Assembly: GCA_038746835.1 (NCBI GenBank)
Contig: JBCDKH010000009.1
Location: 1-40,020 of the forward strand
DNA: 40,020 bases
Direction: 5' to 3'
Source of the DNA: Planctomycetota bacterium
Lineage (GTDB): Bacteria; Planctomycetota; Phycisphaerae; Tepidisphaerales; Tepidisphaeraceae
This document shows, piece after piece, positions 32,032 through 40,020 of this stretch. Position numbers and translations under genes: made by a program. The first letter of the stretch is position 1; every line of letters begins with the position of its first letter. Below the pieces are notes generated by a model. The model ran no database searches. It had not been told where the DNA came from and saw nothing but the letters and a program-made list of their open reading frames with translations.

Positions 32032-32724
32032 TTAGGACAGGCCAGCGCGAAGGGCGGCGATGGCGTCGGCCCGGTTCGACTCGCCGAAGATCGCACTGGC
32101 CGCGACGAACCAGTCGACGCCGGCGGATCGTGCCCGGCCGATTGTGTCGACGCTGATTCCGCCGTCGATTTCGAGTCGCTGGTCGGGTCGTAGTCGCCGC
32201 TTGATCGCCTCGCACTTGTCCAGCACGCTTGGCATGAACGATTGCCCGCTCGCGCCGGGCACGACGCTCATCACGAGCACAAGGCGAACCTCGTCCAGAA
32301 TCGGAAAGACGGCTTCGGCGGGCGTCATCGGGTTGATGGCCACGCCGATGTCGACGCCGTCGCTTTCAACGCTGCTATTCAAGTCCGCCAGTGTCCGCCG
32401 AACGTTGTCGGCGAGTTCGGCATGAAACGTGATGCCGTCTGCACCGGCGGCGATGAGCTGCGGTGCGACCTCTTCGGGTCGCGTGACCATCAGGTGACAG
32501 TCCAGGTATGCCTCCGGGGCGGCTTGCCTTGCGGCCTTGACCACCACCGGTCCGAAGCTGACGGTCCTGACGAAGTGTCCGTCCATGATGTCGATGTGGA
32601 GCGCATCACCACCGCTGTCGAGGACGTCGTCGATTTCGCTCCCAAGCTTGGTGAAGTCGGCTGACAGAATCGACGGCAGGATCATCGGCCTGTCATGGGC
32701 GTAAGGGTCGAAGACGTCGGGCAT
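32032..32724 (-). CDS. rpe: Ribulose-phosphate 3-epimerase
   Basis: Rpe interconverts ribulose-5-phosphate and xylulose-5-phosphate in the pentose phosphate pathway. It is a TIM barrel with LPSILSADFTKLGSEI, the metal-binding HIDIMDGHFV, LDCHLMVTRPEE, VMSVVPGASGQSFMPSVLDK and LEIDGGISVDT, all family hallmarks with His and Asp metal ligands in place. The usual MSVNPGF motif reads MSVVPGA. ATG 32724 gives 230 residues; ATG 32685 is an in-frame alternative starting right at the first strand. It is divergent from the lipoprotein gene at 32785. Confidence 0.93.
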   Translation of the reverse strand: MPDVFDPYAHDRPMILPSILSADFTKLGSEIDDVLDSGGDALHIDIMDGHFVRTVSFGPVVVKAARQAAPEAYLDCHLMVTRPEEVAPQLIAAGADGITFHAELADNVRRTLADLNSSVESDGVDIGVAINPMTPAEAVFPILDEVRLVLVMSVVPGASGQSFMPSVLDKCEAIKRRLRPDQRLEIDGGISVDTIGRARSAGVDWFVAASAIFGESNRADAIAALRAGLS

Positions 32725-32784
32725 GCGAGCATGGTGGCGAGTGCGAAACTTGCCGACAACCCCGCGGCCGGGCACGATGACGCC

Positions 32785-33486
32785 ATGAGAATTGTCCTCG
32801 TCGCGGGACTGGCCAGTTTGGTGGGCCTCGCCGGTTGTTCATCTGAGCCAGACGTCGCACCGCCTCCGACGCCGCAGTCGGTCGAAGGAGCGCGGGCTCG
32901 GCTGATCACGCAGCTCGAAGACCAAGGCGGCGGGACGCTGTTTCTGCTGCCGCTGGAGGAGACAACGCCGGACGGGGTATTCGAGAACCTCGGCCTGCAG
33001 ACGTTTCGCGTCAAAGACGAGCCCGGCGAGGTGTTCGCGTACGAGACCTTTGCCGTGACGAGCGACGACGCGATTCAGGTCGGTTCTGGCTCTGGCGGAC
33101 CCGGGATCACGAGCTTCACGCTCGCCGATGCGGACGGCGATGGCGAGTTGGACCTCGTCTACGTCACCGGTAGCGGTCGCGGCATCAAGAGCTACGACGC
33201 GGGTGCGATCGATCGGCCGGGCTTTGTGCCGTACGACCCTGCGAACCCGCCTTTGGCTGATCAGCCGGTCGCGCGCACGCCGCTCCGGAGCCGGCCGGTC
33301 GCGCTGGGTTATCGCGATCCGATTGAGCTGCGTCCGGTGGCGTCGGGCAACGGCTTTGACGTCTGGGATCCTGGACGTCGGGTCCGGTTGGGTCGATTGG
33401 TGTTTCGCGAAGAAAGCGCCGACTTCGTCGTTGCCGACGGCTTGCCCAGAAACGTGCAGCAGCGGTTCCTGTCGCCAACGCCGTAA
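32785..33486 (+). CDS. Lipoprotein with FG-GAP-like repeat segment
   Basis: The 233-residue protein has a lipoprotein signal (IVLVAGLASLVGLAGC). A Pro-rich linker precedes a region with one Asp/Gly calcium-loop-like segment (TLADADGDGELDLVYVTG), as in FG-GAP/VCBS repeats, within a beta-rich body. The C-terminal half has no recognised domain. It is probably anchored at the periplasmic face. It lies 10 bases before ribF on the same strand, so it shares that transcript. The function is unknown. Confidence 0.75.
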   Translation: MRIVLVAGLASLVGLAGCSSEPDVAPPPTPQSVEGARARLITQLEDQGGGTLFLLPLEETTPDGVFENLGLQTFRVKDEPGEVFAYETFAVTSDDAIQVGSGSGGPGITSFTLADADGDGELDLVYVTGSGRGIKSYDAGAIDRPGFVPYDPANPPLADQPVARTPLRSRPVALGYRDPIELRPVASGNGFDVWDPGRRVRLGRLVFREESADFVVADGLPRNVQQRFLSPTP

Positions 33487-33496
33487 CGTCGCGGGC

Positions 33497-34420
33497 ATGG
33501 AGCTGTTGCACGGCCTGGATGCGATGAATCACCTGCCGCGAGGGGCGGCGTTGTCGGTTGGCAACTTCGACGGCATCCACCTCGGGCACCAGAAGATCAT
33601 CGATCACCTTGCCGACGCTGGCACGTCAGGCGTGGTGGTCGCGACGTTCGAGCCGCATCCGACGTCGGTCCTTCGGCCCGACCTCGCGCCGCCGAGGCTG
33701 ACGAGCGTCGAGCGGAAGCGTGCGCTGCTGGCCGAAGCGGGCGTGACGCATCTGGTCGAACTTCCGGCAGACGATTCAGTTCTGAAGCTGGAGGCCAAAG
33801 CGTTTTGTGAAGCGGTCCGCGACCGGGCCGAGCCGGCGGTCTGGGCGGAAGGGCACGACTTTCGGTTTGGCAGAGGTGCCATCGGCAACGTGGACCGGCT
33901 GACCGAGTGGCTAGCGGAGTCAGGCGTATCGGTCGAGATTGTCGAGCAAGCAACGGTGGTGTTGCCGGGCCTTCAGGTGGTTTCCGCGTCGAGCAGTCTG
34001 GTTCGATGGCTCGTCGTGCACGGGCGGGTGTGCGACGCGGCTGCGGTGCTCGGCCGGAAATACAGCGTGAGTGGCGAGGTCGTTCGCGGAGCCCAGCGTG
34101 GACGCACGATCGGTTTCCCGACGGCCAACGTGCAAGTAGATGACCACCTCGTCCCTGCAGACGGCGTCTATGCCGGGCGATGCGATGTCGACGGCGCGTC
34201 GCACGTCGCGGCGGTCAGCATCGGCACGAACCCGACGTTCGACGGACCAGTGCGGACGGTCGAGGCGTACCTGGTCGGCTTCGAGGGGGACCTGTACGGG
34301 CGTCACCTGAGTGTGACACTGGAGCGATGGCTGCGTGGGCAGGAGCGGTATTCCGGGGTCGATCCGCTGGTGCGTCAGCTCAACGTCGATGTTGAGCAAG
34401 CGGTTCGGTTGGTGGCTTGA
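33497..34420 (+). CDS. ribF: Bifunctional riboflavin kinase/FAD synthetase
   Basis: RibF phosphorylates riboflavin to FMN and adenylates it to FAD. The 307-residue protein has the N-terminal nucleotidyltransferase motif LSVGNFDGIHLGHQKII, TFEPHP, then AEGHDFRFGRGAIGNV and VVSASSSLVRWLV (the usual ISSTxIR), followed by the C-terminal kinase domain with GRTIGFPTANVQ, ADGVYAGRCDV and SIGTNPTFDG. VEAYLVGFEGDLYGRHLSV completes the kinase core. The ATG at 33497 starts the fold; the longer frame overlaps the lipoprotein. A hairpin terminator follows on the opposite side. Confidence 0.95.
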   Translation: MELLHGLDAMNHLPRGAALSVGNFDGIHLGHQKIIDHLADAGTSGVVVATFEPHPTSVLRPDLAPPRLTSVERKRALLAEAGVTHLVELPADDSVLKLEAKAFCEAVRDRAEPAVWAEGHDFRFGRGAIGNVDRLTEWLAESGVSVEIVEQATVVLPGLQVVSASSSLVRWLVVHGRVCDAAAVLGRKYSVSGEVVRGAQRGRTIGFPTANVQVDDHLVPADGVYAGRCDVDGASHVAAVSIGTNPTFDGPVRTVEAYLVGFEGDLYGRHLSVTLERWLRGQERYSGVDPLVRQLNVDVEQAVRLVA

Positions 34421-34423
34421 TGC

Positions 34424-34462
34424 TTATAAAAACAAGGCAGGGCGGCTGAAGCCGCCCTGCCT
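34424..34462 (-). terminator. Rho-independent terminator of the RTX gene (possibly bidirectional)
   Basis: AGGCAGGGCGGC (34435-34446) and GCCGCCCTGCCT (34451-34462) form a perfect 12-base stem around a TGAA loop. Read on the minus strand, the stem is followed by TGTTTTTATAA, a good U run, directly after the RTX gene stop at 34486. On the plus strand it follows ribF but has no U run, so use in that direction would be weaker. Confidence 0.85.
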
Positions 34463-34485
34463 CGCGGTCTCGTCGTCATCCTGGT

Positions 34486-36876
34486 TCAAACGCCGTCGAT
34501 GATCTCGATCGAGTCGAACGCGTCGTCGTCATCGTCGTTGAAGACCGTGTCGTCACCGTCGCCGCCGAAGAGGAAGTCGGCACCAGCGCCGCCATCGAGG
34601 CTGTCGTCGCCGAAGACGCCCTCGATCAGGTCGACGCCATTGCCACCTTCGAGCGAGTCGGGTCCGCCGTTGGCGACGCCGCCGCGCGGGCCATCGAGGG
34701 CGTCGCCGACGAGGGTGTCGTTGCCATCGCCGCCGATGAGCAGGTCGTTGTTGCCGAAGCCTCGGAGCGTGTCGTTGCCGGCTTGGCCACGGAGCGTGTC
34801 GCGTGAGCCCGAGCCGTTGAGCAGGTCGTCACCCTCGCCGCCTTCGAGGACGTTGGCGTCGAGGCCGCCGGTCAGCGTGTCGTTGCCGGCACCGCCGATG
34901 AGCGTGTCCTGGTCGAAGAAGCCCGCCGCCAGCGTTGCGGCGTCGAAGGTGATGCCGGTGCCGCCGAGCAGGTAGTCGTTGCCCTCGCCGCCGACGATCG
35001 AGTCGTTGCCGCCGAAGCCGTCCAGCACGTCGTCGCCGTCACCGCCGAAGATCTCGTCGTTACCGAGTGCGCCCGAGACGGTGTCGTCGCCGGCACCGGC
35101 GAAGATGCGTGCGGCCGCGACGTCTTCACCCAGGACGATCAGGTCGTCCCCGTCGCCGCCCTCAATCTCGATGATGCCGACGCTGTCCTGCGGCTGCGAC
35201 GTATTCAGGCCGTTGATGCTGATGATGACGTTTGAGCCGTCGAGCGAGACGGCGATGTTGTCCGAGCCGGTGGTGCCGTTGACCGTCAGGATGCCAGTGC
35301 TGCTGTCCAGCGTCTGGGCCTCGCGAACATCAGCCAGGGCGACAACGCTGAGGTTAGCGCCGAGGTTGCCGGTGACGTTGACGGTGATAGGCAGGTCGTC
35401 CGCGACGCCCGCGTACGTGTGGCTGCCGACGACTTCGAACGTGCCGGGCGTCGAGCCTTCGCGGACGACGACCGGGTTGTCACCGGCGAGGCCCTGGTCG
35501 ACCTGGCCGTCGCCCCAGTCGATGGTGGCGGTCCAATCGGACGGATCGCCGTTGGGGTCGAGGTCGGTGAGCGTCGCAACGACGGCGTCCTGCAGCTCGA
35601 CGCCACGAATGGCGACGACGTTCTGGCCAATGAGCGTGCCGCCCGAATCGCCGACGCCGACGGTGACCTGCTGGATGTCGTACGGGAAGCTGTTGTTCCC
35701 ACGAATGGTCCGCGGCGTGCCATCGATGATGTCGCGGGCGTAGACGAACAGATCGACCGCGCCTGTGAAGCCGGCCTCGGGCGTGAACGTGACGTCGCCG
35801 GTGTTCTGGTCGACGCTCACGGTTCCCACGCCAGCCTGCGTCGTAAGGAAGGAGCCGCCGTTTTCGACGTCGTTGAACGCGGCGGCGTATTCGATCGGAT
35901 CGTCTTCCGGATCGACCGCGCCGGTCTGGAAGACGATCGCCTGGCCCTGGTCGGTGACGAGGTTGTCGATCGACTGCAGCAACACGGCCGGGCTGTTGGT
36001 CGCGTCCTCGATGACGTCGAACTCGTACGTGTCCGTCGAGGTGCCGCCGTCGGGATCGGTGGCGGTGACGCGGACTTCAAACGACTCGCCGATGAGCGAG
36101 CTGTCAGCGCTGACCGCCAGGACGCCGTCGGTGGTGATCTCGACGACATCGACCGAGGTCACGACGACCGGATCGTCGAGAATCTGGCTGCTTGCAGAGC
36201 CGCTAATGATGTCGTCGCGGACGTCGAATCCGCGAAGCAGCTGTCCGAAGAGCGTGAAGTTGCCGTCGAGGATGCGCTTGTCCGTGCCGGGCGTGGCCAG
36301 TTCCTGCGTGACGAAGAACTGGCTGCCGTTGGTGTCCTTGCCGGCGTTGGCCATGGCGAGCTGGCCGTCGCCGTTGTAGACAAAGTCGGCGTCGAACTCG
36401 TCGTCGAACCGGAACTCGACCTCGTCGCGGACCGGGTTCGAGTTGGTGCCGTTTTCGCCCGGGCTGCCGAACTGGAAGATGAAGTCGGGAACGACGCGGA
36501 AGATCCGCAGGTCGTCGTAGAAGCCCGACTCGGCCAGACCGCTGATGCGGCGGACGGTCTCCGGCGCGACGTCGTCGAAGAGCTGGTACGTCAGCACGCG
36601 CCCATCAGCGAGGTTCATCTGCAGATACGTCGTGTCACGCGGCAGGAACGTGGCCGTGGCGTTGTTCGCGTCGTCGCCGAGCACTTCGGCGGTCAGGTTC
36701 AGCGCATCGCCGTCGGTGTCGTCGGCACGAACCGGGACGTACAGCGACTTGCCCGCCTGGACCGGAAGGTCGAACGGCTGGCTCAGCAGCTGCGGTGCGG
36801 CCAGGAGGCGGCGGCTCTCGAGCGTTTCGGTGACGGCGCGGGTGACGGGCGACATGGGGCGTTGGCGACGGATCAT
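34486..36876 (-). CDS. Surface protein: LEPR-XLL-like N-terminus, cyclophilin, Ig-like and RTX repeats
   Basis: The protein has 796 residues. The N-terminus has [14 protein letters not shown], close to the LEPR-XLL signal motif of large planctomycete surface proteins. A cyclophilin-like peptidyl-prolyl isomerase domain follows (about 85-250): [37 protein letters not shown] and [11 protein letters not shown], with the catalytic Arg kept. Beta domains come next ([19 protein letters not shown], then a PKD-like [15 protein letters not shown]). About a dozen GGxGxDxL calcium-binding RTX nonapeptides fill the last 230 residues. The final tail is acidic ([13 protein letters not shown]). RTX proteins are usually exported and fold on binding calcium outside. 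lepB lies 60 bases upstream, and the gene ends in a strong terminator. Confidence 0.9.
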   Translation of the reverse strand: MIRRQRPMSPVTRAVTETLESRRLLAAPQLLSQPFDLPVQAGKSLYVPVRADDTDGDALNLTAEVLGDDANNATATFLPRDTTYLQMNLADGRVLTYQLFDDVAPETVRRISGLAESGFYDDLRIFRVVPDFIFQFGSPGENGTNSNPVRDEVEFRFDDEFDADFVYNGDGQLAMANAGKDTNGSQFFVTQELATPGTDKRILDGNFTLFGQLLRGFDVRDDIISGSASSQILDDPVVVTSVDVVEITTDGVLAVSADSSLIGESFEVRVTATDPDGGTSTDTYEFDVIEDATNSPAVLLQSIDNLVTDQGQAIVFQTGAVDPEDDPIEYAAAFNDVENGGSFLTTQAGVGTVSVDQNTGDVTFTPEAGFTGAVDLFVYARDIIDGTPRTIRGNNSFPYDIQQVTVGVGDSGGTLIGQNVVAIRGVELQDAVVATLTDLDPNGDPSDWTATIDWGDGQVDQGLAGDNPVVVREGSTPGTFEVVGSHTYAGVADDLPITVNVTGNLGANLSVVALADVREAQTLDSSTGILTVNGTTGSDNIAVSLDGSNVIISINGLNTSQPQDSVGIIEIEGGDGDDLIVLGEDVAAARIFAGAGDDTVSGALGNDEIFGGDGDDVLDGFGGNDSIVGGEGNDYLLGGTGITFDAATLAAGFFDQDTLIGGAGNDTLTGGLDANVLEGGEGDDLLNGSGSRDTLRGQAGNDTLRGFGNNDLLIGGDGNDTLVGDALDGPRGGVANGGPDSLEGGNGVDLIEGVFGDDSLDGGAGADFLFGGDGDDTVFNDDDDDAFDSIEIIDGV

Positions 36877-36936
36877 GACGGTTGGTTTATGGAAGGCCGC
36901 GTCGTTGGCGGCGTGGGTTGGACTGTATCGGGGTCG

Positions 36937-38718
36937 TCAGCGGATGAACCGCATGTCGCCGACATTGGGCACCACCGGCGGCAGGAAGGGCAGCGGCCGG
37001 TACCCGCCCGGCCAGTAGACGAAGAACGCCTTGCCGAGCAGAAACCGGCCCGGAACCCGGCCAGCATCTGAGGCGAGTCGCTCACGCGGGAGCAGAACGT
37101 CGTCGGTCCACGTCCGCGCGTCGCCCGACAGCATCGGGTTATCACCGATGACGAAGTACTCCTCCTCGCCCAGCCGCATGACGCCGTGCGGGAACAGCTC
37201 CGGCGAGGCGTATGGATGCAACCCGCCACCGCCCGAGCCGCCAGCCGTCTGGTCGCGGGCGGTGTAGTGGACGTCGCGGTACAGCTTGACGCGCGTGATG
37301 TCGGCCACGTGCCCGACGGCCGAGATCGACGCCGCAGGTTCCGGGCCCTTCAGGCTGTTGCGTTCCTCGAAGATCAGTTCGCCGACGTCGGGCTCGTAGT
37401 TCGTCTCGATGACGCGCTTTCCATCGATCTCGACGTGGATCGCATAGTCGAAATGTGCCAGCTGCAGCCGCGACGTCCCGCCGACGGCCGAGACGCCCGC
37501 ATCGCTGTGCCGGGCGAGTTCGACCGGCGATGACGGATCGGTTTCGTCCAGCAGAACCACTTCGCCCGGCGTGACGCGAGCGACGAACGTCTTGCCATTG
37601 CCGGACAGCCGCAGCGCGATCGGGCCGCCGCCGTCGCGCCGGTGGTGGACGAGGCTCAGGCGCAGGTCATCGGCGTAGTGCAGCCAGGCCGTGCCGGGAT
37701 CACGCGAGTGCGGTCCGCCGGCGAAGTTGAACCCTCGGCCAAAGGTGTCCGCACTGTCCTTCCCCCGAAGGCCATCATCCCATGTCTGGTTGTACGCGAT
37801 GTAGTCGAGCAAGTAGAAGCAGAGCGGGTTGGCGTCCTTGTCGAACGTGAGCTGGCCGCCCTCACCGGCGAAGGCGAAGCCGTCCGATTCGACACGCCAG
37901 CCGCCCGAGGGTTTCCACGGAAGCTCGAAGTCGGCATCCGTCTCCACGCGTCCGCCCGACAACTGAACGTCCCGCTCGGCCCCGCGCGGGCGGAAGTCGT
38001 CGTCGTACACGACACGCCAGAGAGCCTCCTGCACGGTGTCCGACTTGCGGGCGATCTTGAAGTCGCTCGCCGTCAGCTCGGCCGTCTCCTTGTGCCGGGC
38101 GTCGCCGGCGATGTAGACGTCCCCGTCGAGCAGCAGCACGCTCTCGCCCGGCAGGCCGACGAGCCGCTTGATGTAGTTCTCCTGGTACGACTCCGTGCTC
38201 TCGACCGGCAGATTCGCGTAGGCCGCTCCCGACCGACTCGGGTTCTTGAAGACAACCACGTCGTAACGCTGGGGGTCCTGGAAGAGGTAGAGGTACTTCA
38301 GCACCAGAATGCGGTCGCCGTAGTAGACGTTCGGCCCTTGTGCGTTCTCGTCGACCGGGTCCAGCCCGGGCATGGGTCTCGGCGGCTGTCGGAAGCCGCA
38401 GTTGGGGCATCGGATGTTGAGCGTCCGATCCTCGCCGCTGGAATTCTGGGCCTTCTTCGGGATGAACGTGGTCGAGCCGACGGTGCGGTAGTTGACGTCG
38501 TAATCCCACCCGCAGTCCGGGCAATCGAACCGCATGTGCGCCCCCAGCAGCGTCGTGGCCATGGAGCCGGTGGGGATGATGAACGCCTCGACGACGAACG
38601 CCCTGAAGACGAACGCGAGCACGAGCGCGATGAGCACTTGCTCGATCGTCGTCCGCACCCCCGCCTGCTCCGCATCGGCCGACGAGGCGATCGTGGTGGT
38701 CTCGGACGGCGAACTCAT
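36937..38718 (-). CDS. lepB: Signal peptidase I with zinc ribbon and large inserted domain
   Basis: LepB removes signal peptides at the outer face of the inner membrane. The 593-residue protein has one N-terminal anchor (TIEQVLIALVLAFVFRAFVVEAF), the nucleophile Ser52 in IPTGSMATTLLG and Lys184 in NYIKRLVGLPGESVLLLDGD. Box E is GDNPMLSGDARTW, and a C-terminal tail follows. Between Ser52 and Lys184 sits a zinc ribbon (CPDCGWDY at 66-73 and CPNCGFRQ at 104-111). A large beta-rich insert (about 210-520) precedes box E, with concanavalin-like features (DITRVKLYRDVHYT). E. coli LepB is only 324 residues. The ATG at 38718 is chosen. It is divergent from the HupE-like gene. Confidence 0.93.
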   Translation of the reverse strand: MSSPSETTTIASSADAEQAGVRTTIEQVLIALVLAFVFRAFVVEAFIIPTGSMATTLLGAHMRFDCPDCGWDYDVNYRTVGSTTFIPKKAQNSSGEDRTLNIRCPNCGFRQPPRPMPGLDPVDENAQGPNVYYGDRILVLKYLYLFQDPQRYDVVVFKNPSRSGAAYANLPVESTESYQENYIKRLVGLPGESVLLLDGDVYIAGDARHKETAELTASDFKIARKSDTVQEALWRVVYDDDFRPRGAERDVQLSGGRVETDADFELPWKPSGGWRVESDGFAFAGEGGQLTFDKDANPLCFYLLDYIAYNQTWDDGLRGKDSADTFGRGFNFAGGPHSRDPGTAWLHYADDLRLSLVHHRRDGGGPIALRLSGNGKTFVARVTPGEVVLLDETDPSSPVELARHSDAGVSAVGGTSRLQLAHFDYAIHVEIDGKRVIETNYEPDVGELIFEERNSLKGPEPAASISAVGHVADITRVKLYRDVHYTARDQTAGGSGGGGLHPYASPELFPHGVMRLGEEEYFVIGDNPMLSGDARTWTDDVLLPRERLASDAGRVPGRFLLGKAFFVYWPGGYRPLPFLPPVVPNVGDMRFIR

Positions 38719-38906
38719 GCCCCAGCACCGTACGTCGCCGATCGCCGGCACGCGAAGTCGGGCGTAACGGGCAGCAGAATCCCGAGCGCAGTGCCCAAAA
38801 AGAAAACGCCGCCGGTGCACCCACCACCTTTTGACGGCAGAACTGGGACGATCCTCCCGAGCGCGTTCACCACCGCGGCTGTCCTGAGCGCGCATAGCTT
38901 CATGCA

Positions 38907-39650
38907 ATGCGTCGGTGCCTGCTCCTGGCGGTAATCCTCCTGCTCGCACTCATCCCGACGCAGGCGTCTGCCCACGGCATGACCGAGGATGACCAAGCCC
39001 GCATGCTGGAGGCCGGCTATCCCGAGTACGCCTGGCTGGGGGGCAAGCACATGCTCACCGGGTACGACCACCTCTTGTTCCTGCTGGGCGTCGTCTTCTT
39101 TCTCACCAAGTTCGGCGACGTTCTGAAGTTCATCACCGCCTTCACCCTCGGCCACTGCATCACGCTCATCGGCGCGACGCTGCTGGGCATCCAGGCCAAC
39201 TACTACCTCATCGACGCCGTCATCGCTCTGACCGTCATCTGCAAGGGTTTCGACAACCTCGGCGGCTTCCAGAAGCAGCTCGGCGTCGATCCGCCAGATC
39301 TCCTGGGCATGGTGTTCGCCTTCGGCCTGATCCACGGCTTCGGCCTGTCGACGCGTCTGCAGCAGCTTCCGCTCGGCGAAGACACCGGCGGCCTCGTCCT
39401 GCGCATCCTCTCGTTCAACGTCGGGGTCGAGCTTGGGCAGTTGATTGCGCTGGGACTGATGATCCTCCTGCTCGCCGCCTGGCGAAAGACCGCCTCGTTC
39501 AAAACGTTCAGCCGTGCTGCCAACGCCGGCCTGATCGCTGTCGGCGCGCTGCTGCTTGTCATGCAACTCCACGGCTACGTTCACTCCGTCAGTCCCGAAG
39601 AGTTCCCACTCAACGCCGACGACCACCAGCACCTGCACGAGGCCGACTGA
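38907..39650 (+). CDS. HupE/UreJ_2-like membrane protein
   Basis: The 247-residue protein has a signal peptide ending ASA, placing a histidine (HGMTEDD) at the new N-terminus. Five or six membrane helices follow, with the family motifs KHMLTGYDHLLFLLGVVFF, FTLGHCITL, and FGLIHGFGLSTRLQQLPL. The tail is His/Asp-rich (NADDHQHLHEAD). HupE/UreJ proteins are linked to nickel or other metal transport; this subfamily has several histidines in the right places but no proven substrate. The next gene encodes a His-rich membrane protein, supporting a metal role. It starts 189 bases from divergent lepB. Confidence 0.83.
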   Translation: MRRCLLLAVILLLALIPTQASAHGMTEDDQARMLEAGYPEYAWLGGKHMLTGYDHLLFLLGVVFFLTKFGDVLKFITAFTLGHCITLIGATLLGIQANYYLIDAVIALTVICKGFDNLGGFQKQLGVDPPDLLGMVFAFGLIHGFGLSTRLQQLPLGEDTGGLVLRILSFNVGVELGQLIALGLMILLLAAWRKTASFKTFSRAANAGLIAVGALLLVMQLHGYVHSVSPEEFPLNADDHQHLHEAD

Positions 39651-39701
39651 ACGACCTCGTCCCACCCCATTCATCAGCAACTCCGCCACAGGAGCCCGAC
39701 G

Positions 39702-40010
39702 ATGACCACGACCGACAGTCCCGAAGCGCCCACGGCCGGCGGCGGCAAATCCACCCTCCTCGTCGGCGGCATCGCGCTCGCGATCACGGCTCTTCTCTTT
39801 GTCGCCTTCGCGATCTTCAACACGTCGTCACCCGACGCAACGGGTCATGACGAGTCGGTCCCACACGATCATGACGACGCCGGCAACGCGATCCCGGTCG
39901 TTGACGGCGACGAGCCCCACGACGAATCGGTGCCTCACAGGCACGCACCTGAACCCAACCGCATCCCTCTCGGCCAGCCGCACGACGAGTCCGTTCCGCA
40001 CACACACTGA
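39702..40010 (+). CDS. Membrane-anchored His-rich protein with three HDESVPH repeats
   Basis: The 102-residue protein has a short Thr/Pro-rich start, one membrane helix (LLVGGIALAITALLFVAFAIF, about 19-39) and a tail carrying three HDESVPH repeats at residues 49-55, 73-79 and 94-100, each followed by another residue and His. The repeat codons differ (for Val gtc, gtg, gtt; for Pro cca, cct, ccg), so the peptide, not the DNA, is conserved. Such His clusters usually bind nickel, zinc or copper. An AGGAG site (39690-39694) precedes ATG 39702. The HupE-like gene ends 51 bases upstream, suggesting that the two act together. No family is recognised. Confidence 0.78.
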   Translation: MTTTDSPEAPTAGGGKSTLLVGGIALAITALLFVAFAIFNTSSPDATGHDESVPHDHDDAGNAIPVVDGDEPHDESVPHRHAPEPNRIPLGQPHDESVPHTH

Positions 40011-40020
40011 CGCGCTCACG

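Noticed and set aside
35419-37071. 550-codon open frame antisense to the RTX gene
   Set aside because: It is the complement of the Gly/Asp repeats, giving low-complexity Val/Asp/Arg sequence, with no start region or domain.

Overview
This is a high-GC bacterial window, densely packed with genes. It looks like a chromosome segment from a Planctomycetota member, probably the Phycisphaerae side. That placement is inferred from protein features, not from a marker gene. The features are an LEPR-XLL-like N-terminus on a large RTX/cyclophilin protein, a PEP-CTERM protein, a signal peptidase I carrying a zinc ribbon and a large inserted domain, a CPXCG zinc-ribbon protein, and M50/HlyD fusion proteins. 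I saw no rRNA, tRNA, CRISPR array, transposase or phage gene.

Layout. Positions 1-5 kb hold a 5'-truncated GspK-like pseudopilin, a group II truncated haemoglobin with a small membrane protein, a photolyase homologue whose domains are in swapped order, and a GAF/PP2C (RsbU-type) phosphatase. Positions 5-9.8 kb hold a diadenylate cyclase (cdaA) with its YbbR partner, a PEP-CTERM protein and ftsY, whose reading frame runs into the next gene. Positions 9.5-15 kb hold a secreted helical protein, a HAD phosphatase, an amidohydrolase, a GNAT acetyltransferase, a membrane protein and pheA. Positions 15-22.4 kb are all on the minus strand. In transcription order they are sppA, a zinc-ribbon/VWA-like membrane protein, a small amidase-like protein, a Ser/Thr kinase, argG, trpA, an ECF sigma factor and a putative anti-sigma protein.

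Positions 22.5-30.3 kb, on the plus strand, are the most unusual part. A small zincin comes first. Then follow a periplasmic HlyD-type adaptor, a GAF-TM-HlyD fusion, a PqqD-like/M50 protease/HlyD fusion and a shortened SecA-like ATPase. These four genes look like one transport or surface-export machine that has no ABC transporter. An inverted array of TA-starting heptamers lies inside this cluster.

Positions 30.3-34.4 kb hold housekeeping genes: msrB, a CPXCG protein, accD, rpe, a lipoprotein and ribF. Positions 34.4-38.7 kb, on the minus strand, hold lepB followed 60 bases later by the large RTX/cyclophilin surface protein, which ends in a clear hairpin terminator. The right edge carries a HupE/UreJ-like membrane protein and a membrane-anchored His-rich protein with three HDESVPH repeats, probably linked to metal handling.

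A common thread is export across and attachment to the envelope: SppA, LepB, FtsY, the SecA-like ATPase, M50/HlyD, PEP-CTERM, RTX and GspK. Functions are inferred from motifs read by eye; no database search was run.
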